Positions 11,656 to 21,190 of a stretch of 64,000 nt of DNA are shown one piece after another; the first letter of the stretch is position 1; each line of letters begins with the position of its first letter. The DNA comes from Apodospora peruviana (Eukaryota > Ascomycota > Sordariomycetes > Sordariales > Lasiosphaeriaceae). The notes under the pieces are model-generated. The model was not told the DNA's origin, made no database searches, and saw only the letters and a program-made list of their open reading frames with translations. Position numbers and translations under genes: made by a program. Location of the stretch: NCBI GenBank assembly GCA_033439685.1, contig JAUEDM010000006.1:1550001-1614000 (forward strand), read 5' to 3'.

Positions 11656-12766
11656 CTAAGCAAATAGCTCCCGGGTATCTAGACCATCGCGCTCCTTCTT
11701 AGTGCCTGCCACCAAACCAAGTTGTGATCTCTTGCCCAGCGTCTCGCGTTTTTGCTCCGCTCTGTGGTTGTGCCGCCCAGCCTTGGCCTTGCGCAGGTCT
11801 GACCGGACCTGGTTTGGCGAGATGAACCGCTTGTTCTCGTAGATGATGGGCCCACCGAAGGCGCCCTCCTGTATCACGATGGGCGTGAGGACAAATCTCG
11901 GCCCGATCTCTACCAGACTAACGTCTGTCTCTTTGTCCCCACCCTTTGACTTGCGACCCTTGTTGCTCGACTCCTCTTCGTCCTCGCCCTTTGCTTTCTC
12001 GACCTCCCTGATCTCGTAGTTCCGGATCCAGATCTTGCCGTCTGCGACGCTGAATCCCATAACGTGATCAATAAACGGTTTCGACTTTCGTGCGCCCTGG
12101 GGCACGCCGAATATTTGGAGGAAGAGTTCCTTGATGACTTTGAGATGTGGCTCCTGCTCGAAAGCTAGATCAAACGAGAGAACCGGCCGCGAGCCCTTCA
12201 GGCAGTTTCCTGTGAAATGCAGCTCTTCCATTGTGTGCACTACCATGATCCTTGTAAGCACTCGCACATACAGAGGGTCAAATATTCGGGTGTGTTGCTG
12301 GGTCTGGGGCTCACTGTTTTGCGCATGGAATTTAATGGTCGGACCATTGGGTACCTTGCTGAACCACATGTACAGATCCTTTCCTTTCCTCGCCTCAAAG
12401 AACATGACATTGTTGCAGTTGTATAGCTCGGCGAGTTCGTTTAGCTGGTACAGCTTCGATTTGGAGTCAAACTTGACGTCTTTCCGGCCATGCGGCAGCA
12501 TCGCCGACAGGTCGTTGAGGAGATGTCTGTGTCTATAGACCACCTTTTCGTTAGCCAATGGTTCAAAAAAAAAAAAAAAAAAGACTCGATATACGATGCA
12601 GAATCGATTAAAACGGTAACGGTCGAACATACCTGTATGTTACGCCTCTGGACGAGAGAATGAGGACTCTTTGCTTGTTTCTCTTGATGCCCTTGTTCGC
12701 GCCATCTGCATCCGTTGCGACCTTGTCGGCACTGGGCTTTGATAGAGATTTGTAAACGGTGGCCAT
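11656..12766 (-). CDS. brx1: Ribosome biogenesis protein BRX1 (Brix domain)
   Basis: Nucleolar assembly factor for the 60S subunit that binds pre-rRNA early in assembly. Exons 12766-12633 and 12532-11656 encode 336 residues. The splice restores the family signature RGVTYRHRHLLNDL. Brix domain features follow: LNELAELYNCNNVMFFEAR, HFTGNCLKGSRPVLSFD, GVPQGARKSKPFIDHVMGFS and IWIRNYEI. The insertion at about residue 245 (GEDEEESSNKGRKSKGGD) is a charged low-complexity loop. The C-terminus is basic. The start is fixed by MATVYKSLSKPSADK, like other Brx1 N-termini. The 100-bp intron contains an 18-nt homopolymer run. The gene follows Rab11 on the same strand, with independent transcription likely. 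Confidence 0.95.
12567..12584. repeat. Homopolymer A tract (T in the BRX1 intron)
   Basis: About 18 consecutive A residues on the plus strand form a poly-T run inside the BRX1 intron, about 35 nt upstream of its 3' splice site. It may act as an extended polypyrimidine tract. It is length-unstable and prone to sequencing error. Confidence 0.85.
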
Positions 12767-13736
12767 ATTTTCGTATCTGTCAGGTGCTCGTGGAATTATG
12801 AGGCGATTTTTTGGAGAAGGGTGATGTCGACGGCTGCAACTGGACCCGTCAGGGAATGTCTCGCTCGCTCGATCGCGAAAAGGCAGGGCAAAAAGTTTCG
12901 AAAGGCGATTGTCGGTCCCACCCATTGATAAGCCTTATCTTAGCGTGGAACAAGCAAAGGCGGTGTCGCTTCGCCTGGAATCCCCACCAGATGCCAGGTA
13001 CCGAGAAATGCCCCATGTCTGACCTCCAGCTGTGGATCAACCCCAGCACAACTCAACTGGCAGCCTGGAGGATCGGCTCTGGGTATGCCAAAGGTACGGA
13101 CACAATCTATGTTGTTCTTGGATATTGTTTAGGACTGTATTAACTGGATATACAGAATTCATTGTTCAGTATTGGACGACTGAATCATTCCTATACAGTA
13201 TCTCCCATATTGTTCCCCAGCTCCGAGAGAAAACCACTCTCTCCTCGAAAGAGGAATACGAGATACGTTGTACGATGACTGCTTCTAGGTTCCTATGGTG
13301 CTCCATCTTACTTCCCACCTGGTCTCTGTTGCCTGATTCTTTCGGGTTGGCCAAACATCAGCCAGCCAGCCCAGAAATCAACTTCGATCAAATCCACATT
13401 GAAATCCTGTGTCCAGCAATGTGCAAAGGCAAAAGGAAGGGCATTACCCCAAATTTCATTGACAAACTACCTCGGGAAACCATGCACAAGTGATGGTCGG
13501 AGAACCTTAAAGAAATCCCAACAACCCGCACAGGGAACAAAAAGCAGAATCGACAGTATAAAAGCTAGAATGACACCCCCTAGAAAAATTCGTCAAGTAC
13601 GAACCTGAATGAGACTAGCAGATCCGTTGTTCCCCGATGCTCATAAAAAGTGCCCCGTTTCATACCAGACATATAGTGACGCCATGTACTCATCCCTGCC
13701 CTATGACCAAATGTTGCCAGCCCCATGGGTATAAAC
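12767..13736. other. Intergenic, about 1 kb, BRX1 promoter and Rab11 3' region
   Basis: This contains the BRX1 5' region and the Rab11 3' untranslated region. Open frames up to 153 codons are present, but their translations look random and have no domain. Confidence 0.45.
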
Positions 13737-14693
13737 CTAGCAGCAGCCATTCTTCGCATTGCTGTCTTCCGCCGTCTTGCTGAGGGGAATAGTAGTGCCA
13801 GGACCGATGTTGGGCCCGTCGGACATACCCGGACCGTCAAGGGTTTTGCTCGACACGATTCGGAAGATTTCTAACATTTACCGGCATAAGCATGGTCGCG
13901 TACAAAGACAGACGGGGTTAATGATGGGGCACATACCGGTCAGGATGTTCTGGAAGGCCAGCTCAACATTGGTGGCATCGAGGGCCGAAGTCTCAATAAA
14001 AGAGAGATGGTTTTCGCCTGGGGGTGGGTCAGCTACCTCGCTCACTTGACATCCATTATCATCCAGCGACGACCAGGTCTAGTTCACGTACTCGCAAAGT
14101 TCTTGGCCTCCTCCGTCGGAACTGCCCTCAGGTGCCGCAAATCGCTCTTGTTTCCCACCAGCATGATGACAATGTTGACGTCGGCATGGTCCCGTAGCTC
14201 CTTCAGCCACCGTGTCACGTTCTCGTACGTCTGGTGTTTGCTGATGTCGTAGACGAGGAGGGCGCCGACGGCGCCCCGGTAGTAGGCAGAGGTGATGGCG
14301 CGATACCGTTCCTGACCAGCAGTGTCCCAAATCTGTGCCTTGATCGTCTTCGAGTCGACCTGAATCGATCTGGTGGCGAACTCGACGCCGATTGTGGACT
14401 TGGAGTCGAGGTTGAACTCATTGCGCGTGAAACGGCTGAGCAGGTTGGACTTTCCGACGCCAGAGTCGCCGATCAGCACCACTGATGATGATGGACACAG
14501 TTAGCACGATATCTTTGTCTTTCGGGGTCGTCGGGTCGGTATCGTGTTGGGGTAAGCACCTTTGAATAGGAACTGTCGTAACTTCGAGTTAGCGCATGGC
14601 GACGGGCGCACACAGGGGCAAGACGTAGGAAACAGACAGTCGATTGCAGCGTGAGGGTAGGGAAAAACTTACATCATACTCGTCATTCGCCAT
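13737..14693 (-). CDS. rab11: Rab11/Ypt31-family small GTPase
   Basis: GTPase of recycling endosome and late Golgi to plasma membrane traffic, important for secretion and hyphal tip growth in fungi. Five exons: 14693-14673, 14572-14560, 14481-14092, 14017-13937 and 13870-13737, totalling 212 residues. The G motifs are complete: GDSGVGKSN, switch I with STIGVEF, WDTAGQERYRAI, VGNKSDL and IETSALD. The C-terminus ends NGCC, a double-cysteine geranylgeranylation signal. The effector region (TIGVEFATRSI) and YYRGAVGALLVYDISK match Rab11 rather than Rab8 or Rab1. The first 34 nt of coding sequence are split between a 21-nt exon and a 13-nt micro-exon, encoding MANDEYDFLFK. Exon joins such as NFASENHLSF are in frame, which supports the model. 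Confidence 0.96.
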
Positions 14694-16335
14694 GATTGCG
14701 GTTCGGTGTCACGGGTGAGTCTACTAGTTGGGAGATGTCGGCGTCGTGGATGGCGATAGGGAGTTGATATGCACAAAGCGAGTTGATGTCCAGGAGAGAC
14801 AAGAGAGCGGTGCGGCTCTCAGGAGCGGGTCCGAGTCTGGAATGCGACTGCTGCCAGCTGCGAATGACGAGTGCGCTGTGGCGGTGTTGGGGGTCCCTGG
14901 GCTCAGTGGGCTGGAATACCTACAGCAGTGTACGGAGTACCTTTTAGTGCAGCCGTGTGGATTTGTTGGCGGCGGGGAATTAACGGTGGATTGGATGGAG
15001 AGGATCTACAGATTACTGGATAGGCTTCACGATAGGCTCCCAGTTTCCTTGAACCCTGAATAGCGTTTCTGCTAATAACCTAAAAGTTGATAAGTACTTA
15101 AGGTAGATACACGTGAACCGTCTGCCTGCCTGCTCAAAGGCACGCACCACGGCACGCAAGTGGACGGTGGGTGCGCCGAGTCTAGCGAAGAACGGCGTTC
15201 GGGATAATCCCGAGTTTCAGGTCCATCAAAGGCAGTTTCCAAATTTGCCTTGGGAGAAATGGTCCCCTGAAGTCACTGAATTTGATTCATCAAACCAACC
15301 GCCTGAGAGAGGAAGAGCCATCAACTCCCGGGAAGATTGAGACCCGGAGGTTCACACCTGCCACGCTGGGCACACCTGCCACGCTGACCGACCAACAGGT
15401 TTGCACCTGCCAGTTTCTGGGATGGCTGTTACGTGCCAATTTCGAAAGAGCATTCCGTAAATGATAAATCCCACGGGCCACAGGAAGCGCCAAGCTAAGG
15501 ATCCACCACTGCACGTGCCACTAACAATTTCCCCAAGCCACTCAAAGCCAATTTTGGGTTTCTAGTGATGTTCTCTTCTGTTGCATTCTGGATCGCTGGG
15601 CCGCACAGTCACGTCCACTCCGTTCTCACATTGATCGTGATCCCGAGCTGGTCCTTTTTTAAGCTTCGGGTATACGGCGTTGACGGATCCAAGAGTAAGT
15701 TTTCCGCAACCCTTCTTATTTTATATAACATCCCTCTGCCCGCTCCGTTTTCACTCCCGCTCCCGGTCCCGCGGTCCCGGTCCCAGTCGCAATCCAGCTC
15801 ATCTACACCCTCGGGCTTTCAAAATCTCTTCTCTAAACCCACGTCAACACTCGCACAATGAACTATGGCTGCAATTTTTATCTTTGGCCCTTGGGTCGTC
15901 GTGATAGATGATCATTGCCTCATAACTATCAGGCTTACATCCACCCTAGATCAGATCGTCAGCGCTGCACGCCGACCAGGCCACATCCAACTCACCACCT
16001 CTCGGTCTTTGCCGATCTCTGCGCTGACTTGGGTCGGAGTTTCAACACTGGACTCCTTTAATTGGTATTTAACCAGATTTCGGTACTGAAAACCCTCGGA
16101 ACCCATTGTTGACGGACCAGGAGCACAGTAAAAATTCAAAGCTTCCTGGGGCGCCGGCTATCGTGGGTTGGGCCCTTGGTCTCCTCTAAGTGAAACGTCA
16201 ACCATCCCCGCTTGATTGTAAGATAGTCCTGTTGAGCTCCAAATGCCTAACATGACCAACGGCACTAATTAGCCCAGTCAGTTGTCTGTCCAAGAGTGAA
16301 CTACCCACAGGAAGTTTGTTAGTTCGGTTCTCAAC
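14694..16335. other. Divergent intergenic region, 1.6 kb (Rab11 / chromodomain gene)
   Basis: This shared upstream region lies between two divergently transcribed genes. It contains a two-copy repeat at 15353-15386 and a CCCGGTCCCGG-type C/G-rich run near 15745-15790. Open frames lack domains. I see no gene. Confidence 0.45.
15353..15386. repeat. Two-copy 16-bp direct repeat
   Basis: The 16-mer cacacctgccacgctg occurs at 15353-15368 and 15371-15386, separated by 2 bp, in the intergenic region. Confidence 0.85.
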
Positions 16336-19300
16336 ATGTCAAAAAAGCCGGACCGGACCGGATCATTGGACGGGGAGTCTCTGGATGCGGACGATATCGA
16401 CGATGACATCTCCATTACGTCCACCGTTCCACCTCAAAATGATTCCGACGCAGAGTACATGGTGGAGAACATCCTTGCTGAGCAGTGGGCAGATGATACA
16501 AACCAGATGTACTACCTCGTAGAATGGACTGGTTTCCCACTGCACGAAAGCACCTGGGAACCTAAGGAGAATCTGGGTGAAGAACTCAAGGCCATGTGGG
16601 AGGAGACTAAGATGAAGCAGTCCAAAGGCGAGGTGCCGACCTTCGATCCCCAGATCTACTATGACGCTCAAAAGAAAGCCGACGACGAAAAGGCGCACCG
16701 TCACCGCCTTCGAAACGCCAAACGGATGCAAAAAGGTCTACCCTTGACTCCACCTTTCCCAGAAGAATCGTCTGGACAAAATGAGGAGGACTCAACCCCG
16801 AGCTCTGATGAGGCAGTCGAGGATCTCTTTGTGGTGCAGAAGCAGATAGAGCCAGCAGGAAAATCGCCCTTGAAGCCGAAACAACCAAGACCGATCAAAG
16901 AGGGTCCGCCAAAGGCCCCTGAATCGACATCAAAGACAACTGCATCTATGGCTAGTGGCTCTGAAAACCGGACGGACATGAGACGCTCAAGCATTACAAA
17001 GACATCTACGGCAGTAGGCGGCGAGTCGTCCGGTAGGGGCTCTCTGTCATCCGCTTCAGGTCCCGCTCGAGCTCTAGCCGACCGACGTTCATCGAGTAGC
17101 TACCAGGGTACGGCCCGGAAACTGAGCTCATCGTCCGCTGGTAATGACAGTATTGGAGGACCACTTACTCCCTTGGCGGGCGCTCGAGCTGTGACGACGG
17201 CCTCAAAACCGATCGCTGCCGGCACAAAGAAATCGGCGCTCACGGCGAAAAAGAGCGTGGTGAAAAAGCAACCAAGTGTGAATGTCTTTGCCGCCGGCAA
17301 GGAGAGGAAACAGCGGAGGAACCTCACAGAGGTAATGTCTGACCGTTCAAAACAGCCCAAACTTTTTTCCAAGCACCGCTTCCGCCGGTTGGCTGAGGTT
17401 GGAGGGCGAAATAAAGAAGACATGCCTCCGGATATTTCAAAGATCTCTTTTGTCGAGCCCAGTAAAGGCAGAGCGACTGTTTCCAGGCAAACCTCCAAGG
17501 ACCTCTCTCCTCTTGCCCCTGCTCCGCAAGTTCCGACAATAGAGCCCAAGCCCGCGGGATTGAAGCCAGCAATTATGCCACGAGAAGACGTACCTTCGAA
17601 AAAGAAGCGTAAATCCGTCCGCTGGCTGGGAGAAGACGGCGCCGAACTGTCACTCGTCCAAGAACCGGAACCCATGGATATCGATTCACCGGCCAAAGGA
17701 GGCCCTTCCAAAGGTCTGCCGGATCGTCCACGTCTTCGCAGTCCGCCTCAGCCAGGTACAGAGAACTCCAGCCCCAAGAAACTTTCAATGGACGCATATC
17801 GCGCCAAAGCACTATTGCAGAACTCGGACAAGGAAGTGGTATTTGGCGGATCGGATGCTATTCAGGTGACTTTCAATGGCCTGCCGCGAGATGCGACACA
17901 AACATGGATTTCGGCATTTCTGACTCAGGAAAGCTTTGAATTTCATTACACCTGTTTTTCAAAAACCATAATGAGTAAACTCGGTACACTGGTCCAGCTC
18001 CGCCTTAGTGACGGTACCATCACTTCAAAGGACAATGAATCAAAGCTCGAGGCTGCTGCAGAATATCTGAGGTCCGGCTTGCTGGGTCTTTACTATCCGC
18101 ATCCTGATTACAATATCATTGTCTATCCGACGAAGTGCGACGAATGGAAAGAGGTCTCGGTTGGCCAGGAGCCACCCAGTCCGTCAGGAGTTGCACTTCG
18201 ATATCTTATCTTCTCTTCGACCTTGGACTGCGGAGACTTTATTCAGCCCTATTCTTCTCCATCATCACTTGCGGGGCTAGCAGCGGAGGTCGCGAAGTCA
18301 CAATCCAAATCTAATCGAGACATGATAATGGAGCGTCTTTTTAAGTTTGATTACGCCGGACTTCTCCCCAAGGCCCAAAAGCTCCCCGCCGCTCATGGCT
18401 TCTTTCTAGCTTTTCCGGACTCGAGAGACGCATCCAGACTGTCATTGTGCCACTGGTTGCGCGAATGCAATCCTGATTGTTTCATTTACAGCAGTCATAA
18501 ACCTGGTAGCTGGGCCGCTTTTCAAGCCAGCGCGAGCTCTGGTCATTTCCGAGGAGTGGTCATTGTTCATGAGCTTCTTGGATGGAGTTTGCATCGGTTC
18601 CCCAACCTTCGCCACTCTCTCCTCAGCCGACCCGATGAGTACTGGTGCTTCTCTGAACCCGTCCAATCCCAGCCTCTTTATGGGCCAATGACGCCATTGC
18701 AGGCACCTGCGATGCCAGGAGACATGAGCTTCACCCGGTTATTTCCCTATCGCACCGCAATTCTCGTCACGCCGAGTTTCCTCTTGTCCGAACCTCAACG
18801 TACCTACGACTTGTTCGAGTGGTTCCTTACAAAATGGTCGAAACTCTATAACTACCGGCTGGTAACTGCCTGGAACATACACGAGTATATGCTGGACTTG
18901 GCCGAGGAGAAATCAAAGGAGTTTGATGAGTTTTGGAACAATCCAGATGAATCTACCTCTGAGAAACATTTGTTAGCAAATTTGAGGAATCATCAGCATG
19001 CCGACTTGTGTGCGAGATTCGAAGCAGCTACCCTCGCTCTTGAGCTTCACAACATGCGGGCAATAAATAATAGCCGATATGGCGCTGAGGAGGTTGAGGA
19101 CGACCTTAGCTCGCTGGTATACGCGGACCGGTCGATCGACCCAAATGACGAGCAAAGTCTAGTCAACTGGTTCGGATGGTGGTCGGCACTGCGGTCCGAC
19201 CAGTTCCGGAAGTTCCATGTTGTGGGTTCGAGCATTCAGACAAAGGCACCTCAATGCACCAGAGCATGGCGGCGTATCCCAATCCCGAGGTATTCCCAAG

Positions 19301-20655
19301 TCACACTCAATGATCCCGAAGCTGTACTCGACGTATTCCAACGAAAGGATGAGACGGTGGAACACCCGGCCGACGTCACTGGAAGCGACGCGAACACCCA
19401 ACCTCACAATGTCGGAACGGATGCGAACACCCAGCCTCGCGGTGTCGGAACGGATGCCAAGCCCGAGACCAAAGCACCCTGGTCATTCGGCAGCGATATC
19501 CTTCGCTCTGATAATGTGGGAGAAATAACAGATTATCTATCCATGTTGTCTACTCTTCCGGGCAAGTCCTTTGCCTGGACGTTGTACAAATTTCCGGTTT
19601 CGTGGTCCAACACTGAGATGGCCGACCACTTTGGAGATTGGAGACAGGAGTACTCGAGGATCAACGACTGGTGGAAGTTCACTTGGGAGTTTGGACGCCC
19701 TCAATACAAAGGGAGACCCGGTGCATTTAATACCTATATCGGACTCTTTTACACAATCACAGAAGACTGGGTGCCCGAAAACATTCCGAAAGATCCGAAG
19801 CACAAACGACATCCATGGATCGCAATCTATCGACCGGTCAACCCGCATTTCAAGCAGTTTGTTAGGTGTGAACTCATTCTCTGGGATCCTGCCGCTAGTG
19901 AGAGATTCCCGGGTTCTCAAATACCGACCGAAAAGGGGCTCTTGGACATGCAGCGCAAACTCATTCAACATGTGCGCGAAAACACGGCCGCTAAGAACCC
20001 CGGATCGTACATTGACCAGGTCTGGCTGGGTGGGTTCGAGTACCCTCAGGACTGTGATTCTCCCTATCCCTTCGATGTCACATTGAAATTTCTACGACAC
20101 ATACTGGATGATATTAAGGAATACCTTCCCGCGCCAGAACGTCAAATGCCGATTAGAGGATACAGGAAAGTCCTGCTGGATGACCAGGGCGGTAGCACGA
20201 AAAACCACGGAGATGGAAGGCGGTCGCCAGGCGCAGATTCTTACTCACCCACGCTTGACCTCGATATACCAATGGATATTGACCAAGACTCTGAAATGGG
20301 AGGGCAACGCGCAGACCAGGGAGAGGACGACACACGCATCATCTTCCATCCGCCTCGTGCCACCAAGTTGCCGTCTGGCCAACGTTCTAAATGCACAAAC
20401 AAGCTGTACGAGGAAGCATGTCTGGCTAGAGCGCAGTCCAAGAACGGAGTGCCGGCGACCCATATGGACTTCGTATTCCCGCCCACTGAAGACTGGTACC
20501 ACGAACATAAGGCGGAAGGGAGAGGGTATGAGCACATTAACGTCAAGTGCTGGCAGTACATTTTCAATATCTTCAAGATTGGGACAACGGACCCAGTTGC
20601 AGACGGCGACGCCACACCAGATAGCCTGGGCGAACATTCGCCGGCATCCGGTTAG
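16336..20655 (+). CDS. Large chromodomain protein, putative heterochromatin factor
   Basis: A single exon of 1439 residues. A chromodomain at about residues 39-92 (EYMVENILAEQW, YYLVEWTGFPLHESTWEP) keeps the three aromatic cage positions expected for methyl-lysine binding (Y, W, F), so it probably reads methylated histone H3. Residues 95-490 are low-complexity, Ser/Lys/Pro-rich, with a nuclear localisation-like KKKRKSVRW near 422. From about 499 onwards there are ordered stretches (VTFNGLPRDATQTWISAFLT; then FRGVVIVHELLGW and LFPYRTAILVTPSFLL at about 735-820) that I cannot assign with certainty. They could be SPOC/PIN-like modules as in Chp1 of the RITS complex, or a helicase-like fold as in HDA complex subunits. 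A further conserved-looking region spans about 1060-1290. Residues about 1014-1046 hold an 11-residue repeat (DANTQP). Function is inferred from the chromodomain only. Confidence 0.9.
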   Translation: MSKKPDRTGSLDGESLDADDIDDDISITSTVPPQNDSDAEYMVENILAEQWADDTNQMYYLVEWTGFPLHESTWEPKENLGEELKAMWEETKMKQSKGEVPTFDPQIYYDAQKKADDEKAHRHRLRNAKRMQKGLPLTPPFPEESSGQNEEDSTPSSDEAVEDLFVVQKQIEPAGKSPLKPKQPRPIKEGPPKAPESTSKTTASMASGSENRTDMRRSSITKTSTAVGGESSGRGSLSSASGPARALADRRSSSSYQGTARKLSSSSAGNDSIGGPLTPLAGARAVTTASKPIAAGTKKSALTAKKSVVKKQPSVNVFAAGKERKQRRNLTEVMSDRSKQPKLFSKHRFRRLAEVGGRNKEDMPPDISKISFVEPSKGRATVSRQTSKDLSPLAPAPQVPTIEPKPAGLKPAIMPREDVPSKKKRKSVRWLGEDGAELSLVQEPEPMDIDSPAKGGPSKGLPDRPRLRSPPQPGTENSSPKKLSMDAYRAKALLQNSDKEVVFGGSDAIQVTFNGLPRDATQTWISAFLTQESFEFHYTCFSKTIMSKLGTLVQLRLSDGTITSKDNESKLEAAAEYLRSGLLGLYYPHPDYNIIVYPTKCDEWKEVSVGQEPPSPSGVALRYLIFSSTLDCGDFIQPYSSPSSLAGLAAEVAKSQSKSNRDMIMERLFKFDYAGLLPKAQKLPAAHGFFLAFPDSRDASRLSLCHWLRECNPDCFIYSSHKPGSWAAFQASASSGHFRGVVIVHELLGWSLHRFPNLRHSLLSRPDEYWCFSEPVQSQPLYGPMTPLQAPAMPGDMSFTRLFPYRTAILVTPSFLLSEPQRTYDLFEWFLTKWSKLYNYRLVTAWNIHEYMLDLAEEKSKEFDEFWNNPDESTSEKHLLANLRNHQHADLCARFEAATLALELHNMRAINNSRYGAEEVEDDLSSLVYADRSIDPNDEQSLVNWFGWWSALRSDQFRKFHVVGSSIQTKAPQCTRAWRRIPIPRYSQVTLNDPEAVLDVFQRKDETVEHPADVTGSDANTQPHNVGTDANTQPRGVGTDAKPETKAPWSFGSDILRSDNVGEITDYLSMLSTLPGKSFAWTLYKFPVSWSNTEMADHFGDWRQEYSRINDWWKFTWEFGRPQYKGRPGAFNTYIGLFYTITEDWVPENIPKDPKHKRHPWIAIYRPVNPHFKQFVRCELILWDPAASERFPGSQIPTEKGLLDMQRKLIQHVRENTAAKNPGSYIDQVWLGGFEYPQDCDSPYPFDVTLKFLRHILDDIKEYLPAPERQMPIRGYRKVLLDDQGGSTKNHGDGRRSPGADSYSPTLDLDIPMDIDQDSEMGGQRADQGEDDTRIIFHPPRATKLPSGQRSKCTNKLYEEACLARAQSKNGVPATHMDFVFPPTEDWYHEHKAEGRGYEHINVKCWQYIFNIFKIGTTDPVADGDATPDSLGEHSPASG
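19374..19463 (+). repeat. 33-bp in-frame coding repeat in the chromodomain gene
   Basis: About 2.7 copies of a 33-bp unit encode GSDANTQPHNV, GTDANTQPRGV and GTDAKPET. The unit preserves frame, so length changes would alter only a linker. Confidence 0.85.
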
Positions 20656-21190
20656 AGACTAGGGTCGGCGGTAGTATCATTAAATCCAGGGTACCGTTCG
20701 ATGCTGCAGTCCGTGTTGCAGAAGCACAAAACCTCGGTCGCGGCGCCACCGGCCGGACCTTTGCTGCCTGAAGCAGATATGGGTCCAATGCTCATCTCGA
20801 TGAAAGCGCCTCCGGTCGAAGCTTTGAAAGCTGTGGCAAGTCCATCGAAGGTTGTTTCGAGAACAGTAAAATCGCTATCAGCCTCTCCGTGCAAGCTGCC
20901 GCTTCCGCAAAAGACTTCGTAGCCTTTATCTTCACCCTTGATATCAACTACAAGTCCGCCTCCAAAGCCTACAAAGCGCTCATCGACTCAAAACTGCCAA
21001 CGCTCAAAACAGCGCGAGTGGTCCAGACACCAACTGCGGATCTGCCTCCAAAACCGCCACCGACCACGGAACTAATAACGCTCGCAAAGCCGGGAGTGTC
21101 CCAGGCACTTACCCCGGACCTGCTGATGCCCCCAAAGCCGCAACGTCTGGCCGGGTTCTCGCTGAAACACTGAAGGCAGCAAGGCGACTC
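20652..21190 (-). pseudogene. Possible glycine-rich coding remnant
   Basis: The minus strand shows protein-like glycine-rich sequence in two frames. One runs about 21190-21010 (GFGGISRSGVSAWDTPGFAS, GGGFGGRS). The other runs about 20990-20652, starting near FVGFGGGLVVDIKGEDKGY and ending TEVLCFCNTDCSIERY plus a short tail. An intron or frameshift near 20985 would be needed to join them. There is also an open plus-strand frame over the same bases, so the coding strand is uncertain. I do not recognise a family. It abuts the 3' end of the chromodomain gene tail to tail. Confidence 0.3.

Noticed and set aside
13032..13493. 153-codon plus-strand frame between BRX1 and Rab11
   Set aside because: The translation looks random, with no domain, and the region is needed as BRX1 promoter and Rab11 3' region.
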